Of a DNA stretch of 64,000 bases, positions 1 to 11,791 are shown in pieces. The DNA comes from Dermacentor variabilis (lineage: Eukaryota > Arthropoda > Arachnida > Ixodida > Ixodidae). How positions within the stretch are numbered: the stretch's first letter is position 1; every line of letters begins with the position of its first letter. Where the stretch lies: positions 150,581,934 to 150,645,933 of the forward strand of contig NC_134574.1 of assembly GCF_050947875.1 (NCBI RefSeq), given 5' to 3'. A program made the translations under genes and the position numbers. The notes below the pieces were generated by a model. That model was given only the letters and a program-made list of their open reading frames with translations. It was not told where the DNA came from and did not search any database.

Positions 1-614
1 ATATAAAAAAAATTCACGCGGCCTGCCGATTACGACGACAGAAAAGTGAAATTCTACGCTGGAACGATGAGCTGTAACGGAGCCAGCTGTGCCAGAACAC
101 GACGTTCAAGCTATTGCTGATGATGATAGTTTTTGCTCGGGCAGATTTGTTGACGGACACGAAAGATGCATAGAACCCTAGCCGTAAACAGCTTCGCTGT
201 AGAAACAAAACAACGAGTAGCGTTTTGATCAGCCCGCTCAAATTTTACACATGCTTAAGCCTCTCAATCACTGAGCCTATGAAATGCTCATGATCCGCGA
301 TTTATTTTGTCTTTGTTTTATGTGGCGAAGGTTATCTCAAGAGCACTATGTAACGACCAAAATTGTTTAAAAGAGCGCAGGCATGCTTCAAGGAAGACTT
401 AAAAAAGTGTCTTGAAGAACTTCATGAGCCGGTACTGATAATGAATAATTTTTCATTTAGCAGCTGGGTGAATTGAACTTCAAAGCTTTCTTTAACTTGA
501 CATGTGGTGAGTTTATTCAGGCTCTGCCACTTTGATCTGTGAATATATTCTGCCAGACAAACGTTAGGCAGCATTGCTTAAACCAAGGTCTGCGAAGCAA
601 TTAGCATATACATG
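1..614. other. Intergenic, nothing recognised
   Basis: AT-rich sequence with only short open frames. I see no splice-flanked exon, tRNA or element terminus that I can support. Confidence 0.5.
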
Positions 615-726
615 AAAGCAAAGGGGAGGAAGAGGAAAGAGAAAAGTAGAAGGCAGGGAGGTTAACCAGAATAACGTCCTGTAGGCTACCTTACGCCGGG
701 GGAATGGGAAAGGGGAAAACAAAGAT

Positions 727-764
<38 letters not shown>

Positions 765-765
765 G
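615..765 (-). repeat. LINE 3'-UTR-like fragment with (GA)n tract
   Basis: On the minus strand this stretch reads GTAGCC...TGGTTAACCTCCCTGCC, the same pyrimidine-rich module found after the stop of the full-length LINE at 37,360-37,400. A (GA)n tract occupies 731-761. It is probably a short remnant of the same or a related LINE tail. No coding part is left. Confidence 0.5.
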
Positions 766-1293
766 GAAGGAAAGAAGGAAATTGCGGTGAGTTCGCTGAC
801 GCGTGTGGTCTTACAGAAATTGCATTAATAGTCACAGATAAGGTTTAAAACAAACGTACCGCCAGACTTGTAGTTGCCGAAATGAAGAAAATGTCTTCGA
901 TCTAGTAGTAAAAAATGTGTACATATAATGGCTTTTCCCTTGGATAGTACCTTTTATACGTTTTTAAAGGGGATTTATGGCTGCTATACGACACAATCAC
1001 GAGACCGTTGTTGTAGAAAGCCAACAGATTCCGCGCAATCGTGAATGTATGTAATGCGATGAATGCAGCGTGCTTGCGGCAGAAATGAAGGGAAAAAAAA
1101 ACGAAGATAGAAGTTAAAGCTGTATATATTTATACATAGCCAATGATACATAACAAAATAATAATTCATTTGTAATGTCTCTGAACAATGATCTGAGCAT
1201 TGAGTTTAACATTGTTTCACAGTGGTGATGAGTGTTATATTTTTTGTTGTTTTTTGCGTAGAGAAAGAATCGACATCATTCTATTGATTGCAG
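766..1293. other. Intergenic or intron, nothing recognised
   Basis: No element or exon recognised. The last 20 bases form a pyrimidine-rich stretch ending in TTGCAG, which is the acceptor of the candidate exon that follows. Confidence 0.4.
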
Positions 1294-1386
1294 GAGCAAG
1301 AGCAGGATTACGCACACCGTCTGGAACTAGCCAATCTCAGTATAAGCCTGCGACGGCAGCTTCTGGTGCACGAAGCGCGCAAATAG
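1294..1386 (+). CDS. Candidate terminal exon, short amphipathic helix protein end
   Basis: A splice acceptor (ATTGATTGCAG) at 1283-1293 is followed by 30 in-frame codons and a TAG stop. The peptide starts EQEQDYAHRLELANLSISLR and ends QLLVHEARK. It is rich in E, Q, R and L with heptad-like leucines, as in the C-terminal helices of many DNA-binding or coiled-coil proteins, including domesticated transposase and Myb/SANT-like proteins. An AATAAA lies about 200 bases downstream at 1584-1589, consistent with a last exon. Upstream exons were not found, so the frame rests on the acceptor and composition only. It could be a fossil transposon exon. The family is not recognised. Confidence 0.35.
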   Translation, partial: EQEQDYAHRLELANLSISLRRQLLVHEARK

Positions 1387-1583
1387 TTGGGTTCAAGTGT
1401 GTGTGTGTGACAAGTTGTGACTGTGCACTGTGTGACGTCGAATGTATTAGTGGGACGCTGACGCTGCAACACTACGTAACGGCTTCGCAGGCTGAGTGAT
1501 AGCACCCATGGAAAGAGTTCTGCACTGTGTGTGTTTTACAGCGAAGCTCTTAGCCTCCAGTTTGGATTTCTCGTCCTCACGGA

Positions 1584-1589
1584 AATAAA
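1584..1589 (+). terminator. Candidate poly(A) signal AATAAA
   Basis: AATAAA about 200 bases after the stop of the candidate exon at 1294-1386. Supportive only; the motif is common by chance in AT-rich DNA. Confidence 0.3.
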
Positions 1590-1639
1590 ACCTTCAGCGA
1601 TTAAAGGGGAAAGCGTGTACATTCTTTGGTTTTATTCAA

Positions 1640-1935
1640 CAACATACTGCACAGCATTTTCAATAAAGCTCAAGCCCCAAACAAGCATCCAAACAACATG
1701 ATTGATGATAAGCTGCTCCTGCTATCAGTGCTAAGCACGGCAGTACAATATTGCCAAGTTGCTTCTCGTCCCTTCCTGGCCATGCTCAAAGCCAGTACCC
1801 CTCGGTCACCTACCACGTGTAGTAACAATGCATGTAACGCCACTGGCAACTTCAAGTATTGCCAACTAAGGAATTTCTTAATGCGAAGCAACTATTCTCA
1901 GTTATCATGTGCACCAACGCGATGACAATGTGGAC
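1640..1935 (-). repeat. Dispersed repeat, inverted relative to 38,990-39,170
   Basis: The minus strand carries the module 'cttatcatcaatcatgttgt' followed by 'ggatgcttgt', which recurs on the plus strand near 39,100-39,150. Similarity is partial. I cannot classify the family; a degraded DNA transposon end is possible. Confidence 0.4.
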
Positions 1936-2689
1936 GCGCGCAGTGAGTTGTCTTCGCCGAATGATAGGTGTGCAGAACAGCAGCGCCGCAGTTGCTTTAA
2001 TTGGATGCAAACGTGGTGCACCTCGCAAGTAAAAAAAAAAAAAAGGTCTACCTAAACCCTGGCAACAAATTCGTATACAGGCTGCCCAAGTGCTCTCAAG
2101 AGTGAATAACTGAAAATTATTGAGAAAAATTATCCACTCGGTGCGTTTCCTCGGGGACTGGTGCCAGTAAACAAAAAGCGCGGCTCTACTGCCACCGTAT
2201 GAATCGGAACCGGCATCGCTTCCACCGGTCTATCTCCCTTCAAACTCCAGTAAGGCTGTTCACTCTCATATTCTAGGAGACACGAATACTCAACAATTTC
2301 GAACTGTGAACCTCCAAATCAAATACAAATAAAATGGCAAACACTATTCGGTTCATACTCGTAATTTCGTATGTCCACACGCTCTAAACGTTACGTTTTG
2401 TTCCTTTTTTTTTCTTACGTACATTTTGTCCGTCATCTCCGTAGATGCAGCAGACGTAAACGTGTCACAACTTGCCATGCCGTTCGAGCTTTCTTTCCCG
2501 CAAATCGACTGGACCCGTGCAATCTCTTTGCTTTTCTTTTACACCTGTACATACGAATTACTCGTCTGATTTGTAATACAGCATTCGGCAGGCTTCGCTC
2601 CTTCTGTCAACCCTGACCGCCATCCACTGCACAGTTACAATTTACTTTTGTTTTTTTTACAACCCGGCCGTGCATAACAATAAATCGGT
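1936..2689. other. Intergenic, nothing recognised
   Basis: Mixed-composition sequence with a short A-run near 2031-2044. No exon or element supported. Confidence 0.4.
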
Positions 2690-3012
2690 GGGCAGGAGGG
2701 ACGCGGCGGTTCGACGTGCCTGCGGCAATCGTCACGCACTCACGATCTCGACGCGGTGAGTGCATTTATCCCCGAACCCCGCCGTCCCACCACCGGCCAT
2801 TGTTGAGGCCCTAGGGGTGGTTGGGGGGCAGCAATTGCGTAGTGCAACCGGGCGTGCTCCGCTCGCGTAACGCCGTACGGGTGCCTCCCCGCTCCCCCCA
2901 CACCAACGCCCGTTACTATACGGAAGCAAGCAGTGAGAAATCGGCGAGGGACGACGAAGGAGCGCCACCGAAGGCCGGCACCTGCGGATGGTAACACGTG
3001 ACCCTTTGTAAA
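2690..3012. other. GC- and CpG-rich island
   Basis: This stretch is clearly richer in G+C and CpG than its flanks. It contains a donor-like GCG|GTGAGT at about 2752-2760. It could be a promoter-associated first exon or a GC-rich repeat. No open frame on either strand resembles a known protein. Confidence 0.3.
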
Positions 3013-3111
3013 ACACACTGCGTGTTTATTTTCCTGTTTCCCTGCACGGGCGCAAGGCGGGCAGTGAGCGAGGCAGCCTGAGAGAAAGCGTGCATTCAGA
3101 CTATTGGGTTG

Positions 3112-3270
3112 CAGCGGCAGCAGTACAAAGAGAGAGAGAGAGAGAGAGAGATTTTAACCAGAGGCGAGTTCCCGGTTTGCTACCCTGCACTGGGGCGAGG
3201 GATATAAGGGTTGGAAAGAGAATGCTAAATTTTCTATTGGGATAACGGCAATACATCCCTCGCGCTCTTT
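3112..3270 (-). repeat. LINE 3'-UTR-like fragment with (AG)n tract
   Basis: Read on the minus strand it gives 'cagggtagcaaaccgg', then 'tctggtta', then (TC)n at 3129-3151. This matches the order in the 3' UTR of the LINE at 37,360-37,432. No coding sequence remains. Confidence 0.45.
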
Positions 3271-5430
3271 CGGAGAGATGCTTCATTAGAGCGAGAGCTG
3301 TTCAGGGTACTTTATCGAGCTTCTGTAGCCTCTCTCGCAAGTGTAATCGTTATGTCTATCTTAATCATGAGAAGATGGCACCACTAGAGATTCCTGTGAT
3401 AGTGATGATGATAACCGCCTTTGAAATTGGGCAGCTATAATTATTTCATTATGCCAGAAGGCACGCTGTCGCAATAAAAAAAAACCATAAATATTCACTT
3501 AGCGTGCTCGACCTAATATGGCTTTATTTTATCTATTACACTTTAGCGTTCAATCTACATCTCACTGACTTTTTCTCTCTTCATTAAAACCTGTGTCACA
3601 GTTATCTATGTCTGTAACGACATAGATAACTTGGCACCAATGATTCTAATGTCGGTTGCGTATCTCGACCGCTGACCAGTCGATGCTCCTATCCGCATTG
3701 AACCCCCGAACTTCAGGAAGGTGGACGTTCCCTACGGTCTTGCTTGGTGAAGACCTCGGGATTCCATTGTATTGTGCTAAGTTATCTCCAATCTTTCTGA
3801 AACAGACACTAAGTAGCATTTATAGCGTGCCCTCTTGTGTCGAATAAGGAATTCCGCTCAACTGTGGAAACGCCTGCGTGCAGGCCGAGAGGGTCGCTGT
3901 ATATATGACGCTGCACGGGATCACCAATTATTTCATTATATTACATAACAGTTGTGGTCATTTACCTGTGAACTGTAGTGCGTGCCTCTGTGAAAGACGA
4001 CTACATGGCAAATAGACTGGGTAGGACAACAACACAACTGCACGCAAACTGTTCGAAGCACATCACATCAAAGAACACAGCGTTGCTTGTGTAGGTGACC
4101 CGTGGATTTCGCTGTCTTTTGCCGAGATGAAATTTTCTTTAACAGTAAATCTTAAAGGATGACGGTGGATGAGTGAGTGCCCGCAATAATTTGGAGCATG
4201 ATCCGTTGTAAGTGTACTTATATTGCTGCCTTCCTTCCTGAAAAAAAAGGCGGGTCAGCAGCCAAACTTTTTGTTTTGGCAACTTTCTTGTGACACTCCA
4301 TGCTACCGTTATTGTATTAGGTATGATCCCACTGTCCCAAAAAGAAGTTCCGCGGAAATAATTTGGCATTATTTTCTAAACTGAACTACATTTCTCTGCA
4401 ATATAAATGGGCTGCAATGAAGGCGTACTCGCACAGAGGCCTTCATTAAATCGGTATGTATTTATACAGATAAGATTAGAAGTTTAGATTGTCTGTAAGT
4501 TGGCGAGATGCGTCCTTATATATCAGGTAATCTTCCCATGAACTTGTCCCTGAACGTAGAAAGTGTGAATGATGTTTATGTACAAACGTCACGAACAATC
4601 TTACTTGCTTCTGTGTGTTGTTCATGTCCTACCGAAGGAGTCTTTATACAAAGTAATCAGTCGACATGAGTGCGACGTAGTGAATCAGCATACTTTACAA
4701 AGAAAATTCGTAGAGTTCAGAGCAAAACGTCTACAGTAGTTGAACACTTTTGTAACGAAGTTTCTGGGGCCTCCGAAAGTGTTCTTTATGTCGCGCACCT
4801 CACCGTTCACGATATAAGCGGCACACAATTATTCCTTCGTTATACATGTCCCTTCGTTGTAGAGACGTTCGTTGCAGAAGTTTTCGGCTGTATAGAGTTG
4901 ACGTAGTGTGTCACCATATATTTTTGGGAGGACCGCGCCCTTCACGTTACCGCAGCAAGGTGCTGGTGATGATCCTCTAAGAGCATTGCGCACTGACACA
5001 ACCCCCGCTAGGTCACAGACTTCTCAACGCGTTCATAAAGCGTTGCCTCTGTTTAAGGGAACAGTGACAAGTTTGGGACTTCGTTAAATTTGGTGAGTGG
5101 TGCTTCCCACAGGCGTGGACAGAGCTGACGTGTTCGACAACCCTCTGTCGACTATATATGAGGTGGGCAGATCGCTATCGTGCGGCGCGCTTCCCCACAC
5201 TTCCGCCCAGGCACCGGAAGTCGTAACCGTATACGGAAGACCTCGGCTCGCAAAGGGTCCTCGAGTATGCCGACCCTCGCGTATGATACCCGCCGCGAAT
5301 GCCACTTCAGAACAACTGTTTCCTCTTCGACGGCCATGAAGGAGATCCAGGCTCCCGACACGGGCGCTTGTCGGGAAATTGCTGCCATTTCATTCAACGA
5401 CTTTCGACTGTGAGGGAGCCTAAAACTTTT
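3271..5430. other. Intergenic, nothing recognised
   Basis: About 2.2 kb with only short frames on both strands. No splice-flanked exon, SINE head or LINE motif that I can support. Confidence 0.4.
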
Positions 5431-6388
5431 TAACGCGATAGCGTTAAGGAGCTCGTGTAGCAGAAAAGCCGGTGTCGTCGGCGTCGGTGTCGGTGTCGGC
5501 GTCGGCGTCCGCGGCGTTGGCCGTGAGCGATAAATCACGGCAGGCACTTCATAAATAAAAAGCAACTTCCAAGATGGGCTGGGTGGGAATCGAACCAGGG
5601 TCTCCGGAGTGTGAGACGGAGACGTTACCACTGAGCCACGAGTTCGATGCTTCAAAGCGGTACAAAAGCGCCTCTATTGAACGCGGTGTTGCCTTAGAAA
5701 CTAGCTGTTTCTAAGGCTCAGGAGTGCGTCGCTTGCTCAGGCGCACATTTCGTTGTCGCGCCGAACGCTGCGTTGCTCGACGCTCACCGCGTCCGATGCG
5801 GGGCGCGTAGTCGCTGCGCCGTAGCCCATTGTCTTACACCCCTTGGCGGGTCGACGGGAACGCTGTCGCGTTCCACTCTTGAAGGCGAAGCTTAAGCGTC
5901 TTCCAATTTTAACGCGATAGCGTTAAGGAGCTCGTGTAGCAGAAAAGCCGGTGTCGTCGGCGTCGGTGTCGGTGTCGGCGTCGGCGTCCGCGGCGTTGGC
6001 CGTGAGCGATAAATCACGGCAGGCACTTCATAAATAAAAAGCAACTTCCAAGATGGGCTGGGTGGGAATCGAACCAGGGTCTCCGGAGTGTGAGACGGAG
6101 ACGTTACCACTGAGCCACGAGTTCGATGCTTCAAAGCGGTACAAAAGCGCCTCTATTGAACGCGGTGTTGCCTTAGAAACTAGCTGTTTCTAAGGCTCAG
6201 GAGTGCGTCGCTTGCTCAGGCGCACATTTCGTTGTCGCGCCGAACGCTGCGTTGCTCGACGCTCACCGCGTCCGATGCGGGGCGCGTAGTCGCTGCGCCG
6301 TAGCCCATTGTCTTACACCCCTTGGCGGGTCGACGGGAACGCTGTCGCGTTCCACTCTTGAAGGCGAAGCTTAAGCGTCTTCCAATTT
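5431..6388 (-). repeat. Two tandem 479-bp units of a tRNA-like repeat
   Basis: Units 5431-5909 and 5910-6388 are nearly identical head to tail. On the minus strand each has a tRNA-like head: an A box (TGGCTCAGTGGT, complement of 5628-5639 in unit 1), then a B box (GGTTCGATTCC, complement of 5586-5596). The head is followed by a region of GGTGTC/GACACC-type hexamer repeats and a short palindrome around TAACGCGATAGCGTTA. The acceptor stem does not close, so these are SINE-like rather than functional tRNAs. The tandem arrangement suggests unequal exchange or template slippage after insertion. Confidence 0.7.
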
Positions 6389-6631
6389 TTTGTTTTGAGT
6401 ATTTATAATATTGTGCAGATTGGCGCGACAATTGCGCTAAGCTACACATATATGCAGTGCGCGACAGATTGTCTTACACCCCTTGGCGGGTCGACGGGAA
6501 CGCTGTCGCGTTCCACTCTTGAAGGCGAAGCTTAAGCGTCCTCCAATTTTTGTTTTGAGTATATATAATATTGTGCAGATTGGCGCGACAATTGCGCTAA
6601 GCTACACATATATGCAGTGCGCGACAGATTG
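6310..6631. repeat. 161-bp tandem duplication overlapping the tRNA-like array
   Basis: The block starting GTCTTACACC recurs at 6310 and 6471. Each copy runs about 161 bases to ...GCGCGACAGATT. It overlaps the end of the second 479-bp unit, so it is a second, independent duplication at the same place. Confidence 0.7.
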
Positions 6632-7915
6632 CCGCGACCGGCCCACTGCGTAGAAGCCGTTCTGTAAACTTTTGTGAACTGATCGATGATTATATAATGA
6701 CTGACGGCTGTAGTCAGCAATGATAAGGCAGGGACATACATATAGCTCTGAATTGGTTTTAGAGAAAGAAAACAGCAACTTGCGCATGCAACTGCGTAGC
6801 TGCACACGTGACACTTCGTGCGATGAGACGTCTCTAAAGGGAATCGTTTCAAAGCTGCTTGCGAGCATCGGGTGGCTGAGTTGCACGCCGACGAAGACAC
6901 GCACACGAAGCGCCATAAACTTAATGTCTCGTTTATCTGTTTGTTAACAGCAGGAGTGATGCATGCCTGCAATAAATATCACGAAAGACAACAAAAAGTG
7001 GAGTGGCTGAATAGCTCCGGTTGGAACTCAGACATTTTTGAAAAATATATAATAGGCATAGCCACCAAAAGCGGCTACAGGAGTGAGCCTATAACAGCAT
7101 ACGCTGTAAAGGGAAAAAAGAAACACGTTGATAGTGTGGCTTCTTTTTTTATTCTTTTAATTACTGAGCAGCAATTTCTCCATTTGAGAACGAAAAAAAA
7201 CAGTTATTAAGCTTTGAAATAATATAAAATAAATAGTCGAACTCAGCAATTCTTCTGGATCTAATCTTTTTTTTTTTTTTGCTGAGACCGCAGTATGATC
7301 TTATTGTGTGCAGTGCCATCTTCCCAAGAGCAAATAATATTTGCGATGCACATTACTTCCTAGAACGCTGCGCTAATATCACCCGCAAGAATGCAAATAC
7401 GTCCCCCTCCCAGGGTGTGCGGAGCAGAAACGCACCGGCGACGCGCACAACGTCGTTCTTCTTGCCAGCGATGTTTCTCCGTAAGTGCGGAGCTAATCTT
7501 CGAAGCCATGCTTTTCCACGTGCTGTGGCACCAGAAGCATGTCACGGGTATGACTGGCAATGAATAAGAAGACGAAAATTATGACGATTATTTCAATTGG
7601 CATGCCCCTCAAAACGGGGCGGTGACAAATAGTCACATAACCTGCTTGAGCTAATCAGATAGTATATATACCTATTGCAATCCGGGTTGTTGTCAATGTC
7701 TCATTGAACTTTTCTCTAGTCATTGAAACCCTCTCTGTATTTTACAGTTAGCGATGCTTGTAACGCCCCCTGGTGAACTGATATCTTCACTCCCTTATTT
7801 TTCCCCACCAGAACTCTAAACATATCCTGCTTAATTATCTCGATCGCTGATCTGGTAATGCTTCCATCCGCTTTGAATCTATAAAAATGACCTCCATGTG
7901 TTAAACGCCTCACAT
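6632..7915. other. Intergenic, nothing recognised
   Basis: Several short open frames without recognisable motifs, and T- and A-runs near 7268-7280 and 7191-7200. No exon supported. Confidence 0.4.
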
Positions 7916-8080
7916 TAAAAGAAATTATGTGGTTTGACGTTCCAATACAACTATCTGATTATGAGGCACGCCGCAGTGGGGGGACTCCGGAAATTTGGAC
8001 CACCTGGGGTTTTTAACGTGCAGCTAATCCAAGCACACGGGTGTTTTCGCAGTTCGCAACACCTCATGTTGTGGATGCCG
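7916..8080 (-). repeat. Diverged SINE fragment without tRNA head
   Basis: Contains the body of the window's common SINE: 'tgattatgaggcacgccgc', 'ggactccggaaat', 'ccacctggggt', 'acgggtgttttcgca'. It differs at many positions from the young copies in block B and stops before the tRNA-like head. Orientation follows those copies, whose head lies at the high-coordinate end. Confidence 0.65.
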
Positions 8081-10879
8081 AAGTACATATAAAGGTCAAA
8101 TAAAATTTATTGCCGAAAAAAAAATTCTGCAGACATCCTCTCGTTCTTCCTTCTGACCGTCGCGTCGTCAAGAACGCTTTGTCCTCGTGGTATTCTCTAT
8201 ACCCAAGGTCTGATACACTCGTGGATTGTTCATGGCGTCCCCTACTCCAACGACGCGTGAATATCCAGTGCTACAGAAGTGGACCAATCGACAGCCGAGC
8301 GACGGTCAATAAAACAACCGAAGAAATTGCAAACGCTCCAGAAAGACAAGTTGCGAGAAGATGCAGACGGTCATCGCGGACTGCAGGCAACCTTCGATGT
8401 AAGCTTGATGCGGCGCTTCTATTCGCTCACGCACGTCGCCGAAACAACGTAACTGTGTTTCCTCTTTCCTGTGAGCGAAAAAAAATAAAGGAAAGCGTTC
8501 GCGTTAGGCTTCCCCAAATCCCTGCATCAATAAACTTAAAAAAACGAACGGAATGCGTAGGAGCACGTCTCAGAACCAATACCCTCTATCGGTTGACATG
8601 AATGGTGTGGGTGGAATATAGACGTACAGGGGGACTGACAACAAAAAGGAAAAGTAAATGTTTCAGAAGATGCAATAAACAACAGTAGTAAACAAATGCA
8701 CCGTATATGGTAATGTTACGCAAACATCGGAGCAGATGGGAAGCACTTCCGCTAGAGGGAGTACATATCATAAACTGCAGGCGTTGACTCAAAAGGCAGC
8801 ATGAAGCTCTCGTTTTTATCTTTATATGAAACGCAACGAAGGCCTCCTCGCGGCTGTAATAAAGTCGATGACGATATGCGAAGTTCAGTGGCGCGGCTGA
8901 TCTTTTATTTTGTATATTCCTCATAGTGACCTATTGTACTAGGAAGGAGCGTCGCCTTTATGCCCGCCAGAATTTTATTGCTGTGCTGCAGAACTACTGC
9001 GGTGCGTAAAAGTGAGATTTTGAAGCTCTAAAGGTGTGTCAAAATCGTGGTCATTTATTCATATCGAAGCTGTTTTTCGATACGGCGACTGAGGGGGATC
9101 CGCTTACACCGCTTTTAGGAAATTTGGCCGAAGGACGACTCAAAGATGCGGTGCATAAATCGATGAGGAAGGAGTGAGAAGCGCGTATCGTTCACGCGAA
9201 AAGCTGGCTTTAAGCTGGCTTCTGTTCATAGTGACGCGCTCTTGGATGACCGCCATCGGCGGTATTTTGCGGAGATTCGCATGAGTGCGTGAGTGTAATA
9301 ATAACAATAATAATCATAACAAAGGAACCAGATGTTGTTCCACACATATGCATTCGCACAGTGGTAGCTGAACCTATGGGCTTGCAATGAACTGTCCTCA
9401 CGAGCAAGTTCAGGTGTTTTTGCTTTGAAACTTGCACCTCTATATAGTGCGAGGATTTCAGGCCACGATGACATGGCAGCAATGGTGGTTCGCGAATGAC
9501 ACAGCGAAATGGAATAATGTAATTAAGAGCCTCAGCTGTTGTCAGCTGTATGTCCTCAGAGCCTGAGCTGTATGTCCCTAAAAATTGTTAGATATTTGTA
9601 AAGCGTTGCCGTAACACAACTGACCTGTACTGCTTTTTCACCGGTATCGCTTGCTGTTACTCGTTCTATTAGGAAGTTTTAGAGGACCGTTTCGGCTTAC
9701 CGTTACCACTGGAATCCTGGTCCCATGCCAGCGTTTCCACGTGCTGGTTCATCTGCGCTTTCCTCACAGACGGCCTTCGAGATGCGGAATACCTTTGATA
9801 ACTAAAAACTGGCAGCCATTAGTAGCAATAAAGGCAAGTCGTAGCGTTTAGCTAAAGCAGCCTAATATAATACGGGTGACGTCGCAGAAAAAGGACAAAC
9901 ATCAACGTTATTGGGGCCTTTCGTATGACAGATTGCCTCGAGACTTCGACTTAATGAAAGCGAAATAAGTAAAATTAGATTAGACTCACCTCAGCGCAAA
10001 GCTTGGACTTGCCTTTGATATCCACGTTGTAATATTACTCAGGCGTAAAGAGCAGAGAGATCCTATTACGAAAAGCAGCTGACCATGAGACGTGAGATAA
10101 TAAGCGCGCGCGATGTACCTGTCAGCTGGGTTCCTTCGTGGGACGCGGGAAATTATGGTAATCGAATGTGTTTTAATAAGGGCAGACTGGCGGGAGGGGA
10201 GCTTTCTAAGTTGAAGCCACCCAACAGAGCTCTCAAATTCTGCCAATCCACAGCGTCTCGCCAGGAGGTTTTTCATAATTAAACACCGTCTTTTCCACGA
10301 AAGGTTCAGCGCCTGCTAAAACGAAGACTGTTACTCAAGATGCAGTAATTAGTTGCCGGATGTAAGACGTGGCGTTACTTGAAAGGGCCAAAATTACATC
10401 TGGCGTTTCACGATGGTCTACTGGAAACAAGATAGCTGCACAAGTTTGCTACGAGTCGGAATTCTCGCATGTTACAATAATACGTCGAGGCAAGCGGTAG
10501 GTTGCAAAAAGTAAAAAATAAAAATGAAAGATTGGAAAGCTAGATTGCCATGTTTAACGCAGAGTTAACAGGCCACCTATTTCGTCTGTGGGAGGGCCCG
10601 TACTGACGTTTCACGTAATATTGCAGGCGGCAGAGACTCACGCTTTACCTAATGGTCTACACGAAAATAATTGCAAGAACGATATGGTTACGTATAACTG
10701 CCCTGACTGGTCACGTAACTGTTGATAAATATGGGAAGTGGGCTCTATCTCTCAATTCTTCTTTTTAAAAGCAATGCCTGTCACGACGAGTTATCCCTAT
10801 TTTCTTTGTAGAATATGTTTATGGTCTCTCTCGTGGACTGATTCAGGAGATAATGCTGTCGCAAAATGTGCACCGATCC
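8081..10879. other. Intergenic, no supported gene
   Basis: A 163-codon open frame at 8110-8601 on the plus strand begins with TTG, has no recognisable domain and no splice or paired-copy support. The rest holds only short frames. Confidence 0.4.
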
Positions 10880-11040
10880 CGAAGATAGATTTGGCACCGG
10901 TGCTTCAGGTGGTACCGGTGCCGGCACTAGCGGTACTACCACCAGGCGCTACCATTTATAGCAGTGACACCGGTGGCATCGCTACCACCGCGCCATACCT
11001 CATCACCACTAGTACCAGCGTGCGGTGGTACAAGTGGGGA
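10880..11040. repeat. Degenerate GGTACC / ACC-rich repetitive stretch
   Basis: Irregular repetition of GGTACCGGTGCC-like and CTACCACC-like words, partly self-complementary. The plus-strand frame across it would encode a Pro/Val/Ala/Thr-rich peptide, but nothing else argues for coding. Confidence 0.35.
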
Positions 11041-11495
11041 GGGGAGCGTCCTCGCATTCTCTCCTCGTGACAAATTTAGGGTATTGAGTCGCTGTCGGTG
11101 ACATACACGCTGTGCCTCTGGTCGAAGACGCAGACGCTGTCCTTTAAGAGGCTGCGGGCCTCGTTATAAATTGTACGGTTGATACACCTCATTCTGTCCC
11201 CCAAGTCACCCGAGAACACATTGTCTTGTTCGACGTCAACTAGAGGTTAAATCGCCTTCCAAGTTTTTGTTTCTCCTTAATTATTTTCAGACTAAATTGT
11301 TCCGATGCTTGAAATTCATTTCATACCGGTGTTGGTTAAAAGAAGCTTAATCTACGCCCACAATGTGTCACCCACAGTGCCTTTGTTGTCGTCGTCGTGC
11401 CTTTCTCCCTGGAACAGAGCTTCCATTTTTCTCGGTGGATGGTATTGCTTTCTTTCAATTGACACTATAATTTGATTCTTTATTTCTCTATGCAG

Positions 11496-11686
11496 AATTA
11501 AACGATGCCAAACTCTCAGCTGGAATTGAGTTTGACAATGCCTATCCGGTTATTATCGTTCATCGCAGGTACCCCAATCAAGGAGGTGATTTGGGGCATT
11601 CAAATATCTGTACGTCATTGTGCAAAAACGCTGACGAAATGGCAGAATTGTTATCCGCGCAAAGACAAACAGTGGCCCGTGGCTAA
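11496..11686 (+). CDS. Candidate terminal exon, 62 codons, unknown protein
   Basis: A strong acceptor (TTTATTTCTCTATGCAG, ending at 11495) is followed by a phase-2 start and 62 sense codons ending in TAA. The peptide contains LNDAKLSAGIEFDNAYPVII and further on HRYPNQGGDLGHSNIC, then a helical end with ADEMAELLSAQRQ. Composition is balanced and protein-like, unlike nearby chance frames. Two overlapping AATAAA motifs lie about 95 bases after the stop. I do not recognise the family and found no convincing upstream exon. This is probably the 3' end of a multi-exon gene, or of an old transposon. Confidence 0.45.
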
Positions 11687-11781
11687 GAGACAAAACAGAA
11701 CGGATCTTCCGACAAAATGGCGGCGAAGATAGGGCAGAAAAGAAAGCGGGAAGATCTTCTTGAGCTCCACTTCCCCAGAAA

Positions 11782-11791
11782 AATAAATAAA
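11782..11791 (+). terminator. Overlapping AATAAA poly(A) signals
   Basis: AATAAATAAA about 95 bases downstream of the stop of the candidate exon at 11496-11686, as expected for a short 3' UTR. Confidence 0.4.

Noticed and set aside
5577..5650. Possible true tRNA gene on the minus strand
   Set aside because: A and B boxes are present, but the ends do not pair into an acceptor stem and the unit continues into a repeat body.
5152..5655. 167-codon minus-strand frame with PTPTPT run
   Set aside because: Lies in the tRNA-like repeat unit; the PT run comes from a hexamer repeat and recurs in the second unit.
8110..8601. 163-codon plus-strand frame
   Set aside because: Non-ATG start, no motif, no splice signals and no second copy to test.
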